Assembly: GCF_002865645.1 (NCBI RefSeq)
Contig: NW_020194691.1
Coordinates: 930,001 to 994,000 of the forward strand
Length of the DNA: 64,000 nt
Direction: 5' to 3'
Source of the DNA: Hyaloscypha bicolor E
Lineage: Eukaryota > Ascomycota > Leotiomycetes > Helotiales > Hyaloscyphaceae
A program made the translations under genes and the position numbers. This document shows positions 35,338-45,898 of this stretch, piece after piece. The stretch's first letter is position 1. Each line of letters opens with the position of its first letter. The notes beneath the pieces are model-generated. The model was given only the letters and a program-made list of their open reading frames with translations, ran no database searches and was not told the DNA's origin.

Positions 35338-38061
35338 TCATAAAGCAGCGTCGTGCTCAAAATCTACGGACATTGGTATCGGCCCATCGAATCCTACATC
35401 CGGATCAACATGTGGAGAACCTAACCAGCTCTGATCAAAGAACCCAAGTGCCATCAAATCCGTGTCCTGCATCATGAAATCTATGAATGGCTGCGTCGAG
35501 GGGTCGCTCGAGTTTTCAACCCCAGGACCTGCTTGGAAGCCTGAGCTATCTTGTTCCTGACCTGCAGGTAGACTTAAGCTTTGTTGCTGAAGGTGAGTGG
35601 AACCGCAGTCCTGTGCTATTGGTGTTTCTTCTGTACCAATCTCCAGAGTCTGATCTTGGGTGGCGTTTGATCGTGTCGTCGGAAGCTGGCCTTCCATGCG
35701 CCGGAAATTAGATTTTAGCCTTTCATGATAGTCTACGAGAGCCTCCGACAAGTTTGGGGACTTACTTTGGACTAACTGCTGACGCATTGCGTATAGGCCA
35801 TTCAGAACATTATCTGATGGATGTCCAGCCTCGGCGAGCAGCCGTAATGTGTCACAGCAGAGGAGCCAAGAACTGTGTGCTTCTGTGTAGTCGAAATAAT
35901 AGTGCATAGGTGGACATGATTCAGCTAGGATGAGTATTGTTGCGGCATTAATTATGTCTGTAGGTTTGTCAAAGCCGAGCTAGCACAAGTAGAGAGATAA
36001 TAGGACAAGCATTTACTTACAATGCATGGCGAACCACCAGGAGGTATCGGCATTTTTTCGAGTAGATTCGTGAGATAGGTTGACGAGATCAATTGCTGCT
36101 GTAATACAAGCTACAGAAGATTGTATACTCATCGAAGAGCGGAAATCCCGGAATGGCTCTGTATTTTTTCCGGGTGAAGTTTGGGAGGTAGACGGATTCT
36201 TCTGAGCTGCGGAACCCAGCCTTTGGCAAAAGCGTAGGAATGTTGGCCGGTGTAAGGCGATTCGGACGGAGAGATATCTTTTTGACTTAGGAATGACTCG
36301 CTGATACTAATGCGGCAAGATTTACTGACCTGGCGTGCAAGAGATTTGACTGTTTAGAAAGCAGCAACTGCTGAGATTCAGGTAACCCATCCCGAGTGTC
36401 TATTCCTCTTTCCCAATGTAACCACGATGGCATGTTGTCTTCCCAATTGGATATATCTTCGTCCAATGCCACAACGGCGTTCAAACTCTCACTCTTCCCT
36501 TCCTTGCTTGCATTGTCCTTGGCGGCAACAGGCCCAGGCTTGTATATATTCGACAATACCTTTCCCAGTGTAACATAAAGCTTAGCAATTTCCGCCATGA
36601 AGTTAATATGGGACGGTTGGAAAGAGTTTTCCAGTACATTTTGGATATCAAAGATTACATCGTCTTCAGTAGTTGTTGGTAAAGGGATGGTAATTTGGTA
36701 GGAAGCCATCGTTGGACGCCCAAGTACCATGCTGTACGAGCTATAATGAGTGTTCAATATGATAGATCTTGATTAAAAAAATAGTAAGAGCACTTACGTA
36801 TCCATGATCATGCAAGCATACCACACACGTCTCCTGACTTCAAGTCCACGAGGTGATCTGTGGGCGGGAGATCTTTCTACATGCAAGCCTATGCCTTGAG
36901 CAGTTCTGCACGCTAGACCAATGACGTTCCAACATGCACTGGGAAACAGCGTGCTGGGAATACACTGCGCAAAGAGCAAAAGAGTCTGCACATGTGCCAC
37001 ACTGCCATTATCGAATAGGTTGATAGCGAGAAGCTTTTTGGAACGAAGAAAGAAAGTTTGTGCCAGAGATTCACGTTCTTCTCTGGATAGCGTAGGACCC
37101 GCGAATTGGCAACTCCATGCAAAAATGGCATTCAGTGCACAGTGAAATAGAGTGGTCCGAGAGTCTGAAACACCGTATGAACCTATTCCAAGATCGAGGT
37201 CTCCTATCGAGTTGCGCAGTTCTTTTCTCGGCTTCCATAAATCTTCTACAGCAGCTGCAAAAGCGGGCTTGTAAACGATTGGAGAGACCGGATAGACCTT
37301 TGACCAATATGTGTCTAAGAGCATGTCAGCCAAATCACGTGTCGGGAGAGCTAAATGTTGTAAATGCTCAGTGTCCATTGAAGCAAAGTTGCCGCTTGTT
37401 GCTGTCGTAGGACTCTTTCCGGGTGGTGGTCCTCCTATTAATCCAGGAGTATGCTTTGAACTCCCGGTGGTGGGATTCGCACTCCCTTGCACTTGGTGCA
37501 TCAACTTGGCCGTTGTTGAACTGCCGTAGAACTCATTTGACGGAGAAGGTTTCCGACTGTCGAGGTAAGAGGTCACTGTCAAGGATTCCAGTCGATTGGG
37601 TTGACTAATCCTGGATGCAGATGTAGTGTTAGTGCCCCGAACCCGTGATTCTGATGGCAAATGAGTTGCATTATCCGAATGTCTTTCTCCTGAAATTGAC
37701 GGGACTCCCCAGTTACTACCAGTTGAGTCCGTTATTGGTGGTGCCCTTTCACTTCACGTTAGCCATTACCCAAGTTTTCGTGCACAATTACTTGCACTCC
37801 TGACAGGTCCCTTGTTTCATCTCTCGATTCTCTTCGGTAAACACAGTTACTTGACGATCGGCGAAGGCAGAGGCTGCAGACTGGCCTGCTGCCATCGCAC
37901 CTTGTCTTGCGCTGTCGACATGGTTCGCATGCAGATGGGATTCGTTGGCGCTTTCGGACCGGCTTTCGAGGCTGCTTATCATCTGGGCTCCGATCGAGCA
38001 CTGAAGCCCCGGGCTTCGGGTTTGTGTCGTTACGATATTGGACGAGATTCTTTTGATTCAT
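35338..38061 (-). CDS. Zn2Cys6 fungal-specific transcription factor
   Basis: Five exons (37805-38061, 36798-37745, 36330-36740, 36021-36277, 35338-35957) give an unbroken 830-residue frame. The zinc cluster CEPCRQRKTRCDGSRPVC continuing SLC and a last Cys lies near residues 45-73, preceded by a basic stretch RKPVRKRQR. A fungal_trans domain follows (DLADMLLDTYWSKVYPVSPI, then VRRRVWYACMIMDTSYSMVLGRP). The C-terminal part ends in an acidic, Gln/Ser-rich activation-type region. The first intron uses a GTCAGG donor at 37804, chosen because only it restores the frame. It is placed next to the convergent bZIP gene, and both are bracketed by two related MITEs. The target pathway is unknown. Confidence 0.87.
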
Positions 38062-38897
38062 TTAGTTGGTGGTATCGAGTGTCGGCAGTGACTTGTAGGA
38101 ACGGAGTTTGACTTCGGAACGGCTTCGGGGTACACAGTAATGCGGATGAGGAACCTAACTTAACTCCGTCACGACGGGATTTTTGACGGGGTTCTGACAG
38201 CAAAAGTACTGCGGGGGTGGGGGCTTGGCAGGCAGGGCTAAGTATGCATGCTTATAAATTTTCCGAACGTCGATCCCACGCTGATACGTAAAGGCGAAAG
38301 GATCGACTGTCCAATGGGAGGAGTTTTGGGTGGAGCTAATCTGTGGAGGGTAACTATGAAGGAATTAAGCCACAGAGAGTCTCGGCTGCTTCTGTTACCA
38401 GAATGTCCCTCCTCTTCGGCTCCACCTCGATCCGAGACATTTTGACCAGTTTGCAGCATTCTAATGTGCCATCCATCAAGTGGTTGCCCTAGCTCTAGCT
38501 TGCAGCGTAGAAAAAACGGATGGAATTTGTGGGCAGTCTAGACGTGAGCGGATTTCTCGGCATCGAAGAAAGAGAGGCTCTTAAATATGTAATAAGAGAT
38601 TACTCTCTTCTTCCATAATGATTCACAATTGCACTCAGCTAACGCACCATCGTTGATCAGCATCATATCTTTTGATGGCAACAACACCCCAGGGGAATCT
38701 TCATCCATTGCAAGAGCCAACTTTGGACCCATTTGAAGTACAGCTCGAAACGTCCGCAACACAGTTTCATTTGACCCATCTGCTAAGTAACATATGCACG
38801 GCAAACATACGAGGCGTGGATCTCATTGTCCACAACTCGTGCGTTGACCAAGACGCACCCATGCTAGTCCGTATAGCCAAGTCGCGAGGCATTAGCA
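38062..38897. other. Intergenic region upstream of a Zn2Cys6 gene
   Basis: Presumed promoter of the leftward regulator. A leftward open stretch at 38538-38804 (88 codons, no ATG) has a protein-like feel (VLQMGPKLALAMDEDSPGVL) and may be a gene fragment, but it could not be assigned. Nothing else was recognised. Confidence 0.4.
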
Positions 38898-39594
38898 GAT
38901 CACGGCATGAAGCGACGGGACTACAGGGCATTTAGACTCGCTTAGCGCTCAGTGGACTATAGCGTTCAATACTCGATATTGGAAGCTAGCTTTTAATAAT
39001 TTAAAAGTGTTTCGCAAAATGCAAAAACTCAATCACCATCGTAATTAAGGAAGTTTCAGAGTAATCTCCGGTGATCTTAAATCTTAAGGCTTATTTCTTT
39101 AGTGATTACTCCTGTGATTATGGTATTGTAGTCTAATATTTATTCCTCTCCTAAGGCGAAAGTAATTAATTAATCAATTACTTTACTATAGCTTTGTAAC
39201 TAAGAAAGAATTCATAATAAAAATTGCATGAGAAGCGCGATATTCATATAATAATTAAAATATCGTGCTTTAAGAAGCGCTATAAAGGTAGTTAGAAAGG
39301 GTAAAAGCTAGCATCCAAAAGCTAACATTTGCAGGGTTATGGCGCTGCTGGCGGAGCAACTACTTTAGGCTTGGACACTGTGAGGGCGGTAATGGCTACC
39401 TTAGCGAATCCTCCCTGTAAGCACAGGGAATATGCCTTAAAAGGTATAGTACCCCTTGCTTATGGCATACAAAGTTCTTTCAGGGCAGTGGTCTAGAAAT
39501 ATAAGGGCTTTAGTAGTTGAACCGATTAGAAAGTGGCCTGAAAGTGGAGTTGTAGTACAAATGCTTCGTAGTCCCATCACTTTATGCCGTGATC
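38898..39594. mobile_element. MITE-like element 2, same family as element 1
   Basis: The left end 38898-38933 (GATCACGGCATGAAGCGACG...GGGCATTT) and the right end 39559-39594 are inverted copies matching at about 30 of 36 positions. The terminal motif GATC-CGGCATAAAG and the interior words are shared with the element at 32969-33405. At about 697 bp it is longer than element 1 and A+T-rich inside, with no coding capacity. Two diverged members 5.5 kb apart suggest an old family whose autonomous partner is not in this window. Confidence 0.7.
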
Positions 39595-41374
39595 CCCGTC
39601 GAGTTGCGAAGGACAAGAACTAGATCCCTGATTCTGGTCTCTGCTCGGCATCAAGGTGTTCTAAATATAGATGCATGAAATAGGTTATGCAAACTTTGCC
39701 GTTGTTGATCGCGGCCCAGGGCTATACATTTAGTAAGAGTAAATTGGTATTCTTGCGCATACTTAGAGGTCACGGTATTTACGTTTGGAGTAGCGATTTT
39801 ATCGAGTTTGATTTGGATCTCCAAGTTTGATGTTCTTGGCAGTTAACGCAAATCTAAACTGTGATACTGGATTTGTTGGAGAGCCTTTTATTTACACGGT
39901 ATGAATTTTTATGGGATGGTTAGCGTATCTCTACTCTGCATATTTAGGGGAGTACTTGTTGTGCGTGCACTAATTTCTTAATGGCTAGGATAGTCCAATG
40001 GATGGAGTTATGATGTGTACTCTCCGCAATTTGAAGTTTTTGCTGTTTGAGCGATGGATGAACTTTTCTTCTTCTTTTTCTCCACTGTTATAGAAGTAAG
40101 GAGAAGTAGCCGTGCCGCTACACAAATGGAGTAAACATGTGGAAAGTCTTCAGTCTATCTCCATTCTCCCAAGTCAATTTATGCCATCCTGAACCATTAC
40201 GCTCTCTTCCGTTATTCCCCTCCCTCGGCTACCTCTCTCTTGTCCGCTTCCATAATGGCTCTACACAAACATTCCTTCCAGGTGGATATCTTGCCCGTAT
40301 CATCTCGAAGGAAAAACGATGGCTGCTCGGATGGATGCTCAGCGAGAAAACGCTCCATCGGGGTCTGTCCATGCCCACTGACAATGCTGACTTCGAGACG
40401 GAGAATTGGGCTATGGTACGGACAGTACGGTGTGTTGTTTGAAATTCCGACCGTTTTTGTCATGTCGTCTTTGCAAGTCGCTGGCGAGGATTTGCCTTTT
40501 ATGGTGCTTGACTTGGATGGCATTTTTTGCTGAACCTCGTTTGCAAATGTAGTGGATTAATGGCCAGAGTGTGTAGCTTCGATGGAAGGAAATTTAGAGT
40601 TGGGAGATGGAAGATGGTCTGCGTGGTGTTCTTCTGGTGGTGGATTTAGCGAATGTGGTAACACGATTAAGAACTTTGGTGATTGAGGGCCTGAAGTGCT
40701 TTCAGCAAAGCAGCTACCAAGCTTTGAAAGCTTTGCAGGAATGCAGATGATATCTAAGGCCGTCAAGCAGTGGCCGAGTTGGAATGTTATAAAATGGACT
40801 TGATTTTGCTTCTAGGTTCGTGCCTTGGACACTCTCGAGCACTCTCCCCTCCATCGGCCTATCCGAAACATATAAGTGGACAGTCTACTTTTGCAAAATA
40901 GAGTTGGTTGGTTGGTATCCTTTTGTTTTCATGCTATCGAAGTATTCTAGTGGCTAACTCTGCAAGCCTACGACCATGGGGTGTGCAGGAGCGATGAGTG
41001 AAGCGAGATGGGTCGAAAACCTGGCAACAAAAGGAGAACTGCCAATCATCGGTTGTTATTCTGGAAGCGAAAACGCCTGAGACATACGGGCCAGGGTTCA
41101 ACAAGTGGCGAGTTTGCAGGGTTTTAATTGGGAGTTACACTTTTGTTCAACGGCAAGGACACCTGATTCTGAAGCGAGCCAATAGTGATCGCGGCCTGTT
41201 TTCAGCCCTCAGGCGTCGTTTCCTTTCCAGCAGTGCGAGGTATTCCTGTATATTCATATCTCGGTTCGACAGCACACATCTACCAAACTAAGATTATTTC
41301 TGCACATCAACTTGCCACAGAGAGATTCGATATTCGCTCGAGCTCATACTCGTCCTGTTCCAATCTTCTGTCCA
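39595..41374. other. Intergenic region
   Basis: 1.8 kb with only one possible small gene (40212-40523, minus strand, listed separately). No repeats, RNA gene or conserved domain was recognised. The final part is the presumed promoter of the Clr5-domain gene. Confidence 0.45.
40212..40523 (-). CDS. Possible small hypothetical protein, 103 residues
   Basis: An ATG-started single-exon frame with mixed, globular-looking composition. It contains YCPYHSPILRLEVSIVSGHG and PMERFLAEHPSEQPSFFL, with no signal peptide, membrane segment or known domain. The protein family is not recognised. A frame of similar size overlaps on the opposite strand (from 40240), but it is less protein-like. Expression cannot be judged, so it may be spurious. 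Confidence 0.3.
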   Translation of the reverse strand: MPSKSSTIKGKSSPATCKDDMTKTVGISNNTPYCPYHSPILRLEVSIVSGHGQTPMERFLAEHPSEQPSFFLRDDTGKISTWKECLCRAIMEADKREVAEGGE

Positions 41375-44268
41375 ATGGATCTGGGGCCAGCAGATGAATA
41401 TTGGTTGGGTGAGTTCGTTGGGGACGATGAAGATTGGGTGTCTAAGTCTTTGCAAAACCTCGACATCGTCGACGAAGAAAGTGATGACATCGGGGAACCG
41501 CCCACGCCTGCGGAAAATACCACGAGCACAGACATTTCCTCTATTCCGACTTCGATCGCATCCTCAACGGTAGGACAACAACGCCTTTCAATTCCGGAAA
41601 ATGCAGAAAGAATTCCCTTTAATCAGAAGTGGAATGTTCTCAAACCTGAAATTGAGCGACTATACATCACCGAGAATGTTCCCCTCCGCGACCTTGTTAG
41701 GATTATGAAGGAGAAGCACGGTTTCGATGCTGTGTAAGTGCCCAACTAAACTGGTGGAATACATGACAATGCGGCTTACCTAAACGGTCAAAGCGAACAT
41801 CAATACAAGAATCACTTCAAAAAGTGGTGGGGCCCAAGAAAAAACATACGTTCCACGGACAAAAGAGAGCTCGTTCACATTGGCCGAGATAGGGCAAAAC
41901 TTGGGAAGGGTATGCTGGCCACATACAAAGGGAGACCAGTCGAATCACGGAAACTTCAACGGGAGGCTAAAGGAATGGTGAAGGGCCTAAAGATTGCTGG
42001 CCATGCCAAATTGTCGCTCCTACCAAGCTTTTTCGCGTCAACTAACGGAATGTGAGATTTCCACTTTGTTCATCTGAACCCTAACCGGATGCTGACAATC
42101 ATGATTAGACTCTTAAAATGGAATATTCCTCGGGGTTTTCTACCCCTGCAACATTTCGATCGTGCCAACAGCCCCTCGTCGTTGGGAGCACAAATTTCCG
42201 TGCCCAAAGACTTTCATATCCACACTCCTCCAGAATTAGTAGATCCCCTACACGAAGTATCATTGCCGGTTCAACTATCTGCTGCCCTGGCGTCCATTGG
42301 TGTTATGGAGCGAGCCAGCATGTTTCTGCAAGGAAGACACAATGAACTTCTAAAATCGATGAATAAGACGGAAGCAAGGTAAGTCGTCAAAAAGGCGCAA
42401 TTTTTAGATACGGTGAGACCTAATACCTACTTTGCCAGTACTATGTCAATTTGGCTTTATGGATTCTGGCTCTTTGGCTTTACTACAGCGAAGAACTGGG
42501 GACGTGGGCCACAAACCCGGAATGCGACCAACTTGAGATTCCCTGACCGGAAGTCATCTTCTATAGATTCAGCTGCAAGATTACCAGGCCCACCGGAATC
42601 AGGAACACAAGGTCAGAGTACAAATTTTCCAGAGAGCCACGACGTTGGGTCCACTGATGTTGCAGACCCCTTTCAGTTCTGTCGCTGGAGTGTTCATACG
42701 GAGTACTGCACTGCTAGCGATTCCCACTATATGTCAGAGAGTTCATCTAAAAGCGAATTTGATGGAGGTGGCTGGCAAGAGTCACAGAAGGCTCCTACTT
42801 TCGAAGAGAGACTGAAAGAAACTCTTGAGAGTAACGATTTCAGTAGTATAAACTTGAGCCAGGTGCCGCTGTCAGTACCCGCTATTGTCAAAGCGGTCAA
42901 GAGTTCCCCAAACGAACTACTCGAGGAAGCAATTGGATTCAGTATCATGGGTCGCAACGCCTCTCTTCTTTATGATCTTCTTCAGAAGGCGAGGGAAGCA
43001 AATCTCGTCACTTCAAACCTGTATCCCTTTCACCTTGCAACAAGCTATCTTGACGGCTCCAAAACTTGCTGTCTTATAGTCGCCATTCTATTTATACACT
43101 CACCAGGTCAATGGCGTTGGGACAAGGAGGCTGATAGCAATGATCTTGGTCATACTCTCCTGGACACCCTCATGATCACAATTCTTAGAAACCACACATC
43201 TACTTCGCCCGGTACGGTAGACCACGCTCTGGAGAGGAACCATACATTTCCTGGACAGGAGACCGACATATGCGGACGCTGGGATGCAGACTCTCCGTGC
43301 TATCAACAGTTACTACTGAGCGGCAAGTCTGCTATTCCATCAAAGTGGAAGCACAACTTCTGCCACACCTCGGCTCAAGCTGTATGTCATTGCATTACGG
43401 AGATAGATAACTTGGGGATTAAGCTCGGAGCGCCGAGTGGTCTCTTTCTTAACCACTGCTCTTACTGTGGCGCTAAATTGCAGCTCTCATCGTTACATTC
43501 ACTTGTAATGACGTCCTTCTATCTTGCGACAGCTACCCACGAGGATGAGGATCTTTTCGGAGCGATTTCTTGTTTGCTCAAACTTCTAACGTGCGAAATC
43601 GATCCTCGCCAGACCTCAAATATATCTCTGCCTATGTTGCTTGGTGTTGCGGAAAGAGACACCTGCAGCCACCAAGATTTACCCCTGCTGAGTTTGCTGA
43701 AGGCCTCCTACGGGAGTCCGGAGACGCGTGGCCTGAAATTACGAAGACTGGCTGGAAGATCTTGTGCCACATACTTCGGCTCGCAAAAGAAATACACGAT
43801 GGCTTTCCTCTTGACTTCGACAATCAAAACGAATCTAAGGATTTCACAGGAAGAAGATCCTCCGACGAAGGGGAGGATAGTAGGACTGACCCTGGATTTT
43901 CACTCAGCTGCACTCACCATGAGGACTTCAGACCGGAAAAAGTCTTCCGGAAAGATAAAACGCTTGGCCATTTATGGGCGGCTGCGCAAACAGAGCTACT
44001 GACTCACCGTCGGCAATGCGAGGAAGACACATGGACGTCGGAGAAATTCGACTTGCCTGGTGTTCTGAAGTGCCTGGAAAAGCGGTCTATCCCCTCTATT
44101 TCATTAGTAAAAGAGTCGATGATGAGGCCTTATTGTGCGTGTGGTCACTTCGAGCTGCCCTTTTCAATTTCGTCTCCAAATCGGACGACAGCATGTTCTC
44201 ATGACTTTTCCAATATGGTTCGATTCTCGCGAGAAACTTGCATTGATGAAGACCTTTTATGGAGTTAG
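41375..44268 (+). pseudogene. Clr5-domain protein with a one-base deletion
   Basis: Exons 41375-41733, 41794-42051, 42109-42378 and 42439-44268 are supported by splice signals and frame. Exons 1-2 carry a Clr5 domain: WNVLKPEIERLYITENVPL, VRIMKEKHGFDAV, then YKNHFKKWW and KN. This is a DNA-binding-like module common in fungal proteins of unknown role. The large last exon has a Cys/His-containing helical region (NHCSYCGAKLQLSSLHSLV). Near 43676-43681 coding passes from one frame to the next. Upstream coding ends around CSHQD, and TPAEFAEGLLRES and GWKILCHILRL continue in the other frame to the stop at 44268. The exon sum is one short of a multiple of three, consistent with a single missing base. 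Either a recent pseudogene or a sequence error; without the shift the protein would have about 905 residues. Confidence 0.72.
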
Positions 44269-45898
44269 AAAGAACCTATTGTTGTGCTCTTTCTTTTAAA
44301 AACTGTCCTGTCTTGGCATTTGGAGTCTGGATATTGGACCAATTCCTTTTGGGCGGGGGGACGACGAGGATGCATAATGAATGACAGATTCGGAACGACC
44401 ACAAGATTGTACTGTGCATAAATTGGATTTGGAAACCTTGGACGGAAAATCTGGATTCCTTTCGTGGATAATGTGGGATCTGATAGAGGATCCGATTAGT
44501 GGGACTAAATCCAATTGAAGCACACCTGCATAATTGAGCCCTGCTTTTGCATTTCTCTTAAAAATCTGACCAAGTGTACTTAATATGAGCTGTCATTTGT
44601 GTAACCGACATCCCTCGTCTCGAGAGAGTCGTCTTCCCCGCGCAGTTCATCCCGGAAATATAAGACTGGAGAACCTCCTCGACCCCTCTCTTGGTATTTT
44701 TAATACCACCTATATTGTTAAATGCAAGGGCCGTTGAACATCTTCCCATCTAGGGGTGCGTAAAAAACGGTTTCTATTAAAAAAAACCAGGCCAGGTTTG
44801 TATCATGTTTTATTGTTTGTATATATAGAAAAAAGGAGTTTTATAATTTCACGTGTTTACAGAGTGTGACTTACTCGCCTAATTAGGCTGGCTTGATAAC
44901 AAACTTCTCCTAGAGCAAACAATTATTATTTCTTATACTACTCACTTAATATAGCTAATCATTAATACCACTAATTTAATCGATACCATAGGCCGAAAAG
45001 AACATAAAAGGACGCTTACTCAAGCTGAATTCAAATTACGACGAGCCCAGTGCTACTACCGGGATGAATTAATTGCAAACGATAGTGGATAAGAAATTTG
45101 GTGTTTTCATTGATTTCTTCCTAATTAGTTATACACACGTGATTACTATACAAATTAAAACCCCACTGGAAATCCAACCCCCCCCGTTTGTTATTCCCAG
45201 AATAATATAAAACAACCCTGTTTTTTTTTTAAATTACCGCAACCTTAATCCCATCACGGGTTCAGCCAACATGCTTGTGCGAGAGGTGGATAAATTGTGC
45301 TCCATATACTCGTAGCTCAATCAACCAAAATCTTACTTTCTATCTAGACAATGATCTGCTGCTCCTTTCGTTCTCGGGCAGTCGTCCCGACCCTTTCCAC
45401 CGCGGTCGTGGGTGGCTTCAGCCATGCGGCTGAATGGCTTCTCGGACTTCAGATCCGACCGACGCGCTGTTTGTTGGCTTGCATCATTGCATGGAACATT
45501 CCATTCGGCCTCGGCAATGAAATCCTGGGAACGTTGGATCGTCTGTCAATTGGTTAGGCCGGAAGATTTATACAGTGGCTGGATGTGGGTGCGATGTTCC
45601 TGTCCCAACTCGCCAATTTTCGGGGCGATGAGATGAATTAATTCTAGTGAGATCGTCCATGCTCAGAAGATAGGCAAGTGGAAGCTACTTTTCTTCGATA
45701 TCTCAACCAAAAGAAGAGAATGTATGTACAAATTCGATTTTTAATGTCCCCTCTCCTCTTTCCCCTTCACTTCCCCTTTCCCCTGATTCTCTGCCCCTCC
45801 GGCATGATCTGCCCAATCTCGACTTGGCGATTCGATTATGTATCATTCCCATCTTTGTTCTCGTTCACATACACTACTTTAGGTCAGCCACCTTTCTT
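44269..45898. other. Intergenic region, partly A+T-rich
   Basis: 1.6 kb between the Clr5-type gene and the 3' end of the cellobiose dehydrogenase gene. Positions 44,760-45,260 are A+T-rich with homopolymer runs (T at about 45,220, C at about 45,180). A 68-codon ATG frame at 45351-45557 (plus strand) has no recognisable domain. A pyrimidine-rich tract lies at 45,740-45,800. No transposon ends were found. Confidence 0.5.

Noticed and set aside
38538..38804. 88-codon minus-strand frame with a protein-like core
   Set aside because: No ATG, no recognised family and adjacent to a MITE; at most a gene scrap, so not listed as a gene.
45351..45557. 68-codon ATG frame in the intergenic region before cdh
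   Set aside because: No domain, homologue or splice context recognised; an equally long frame overlaps it in another phase.
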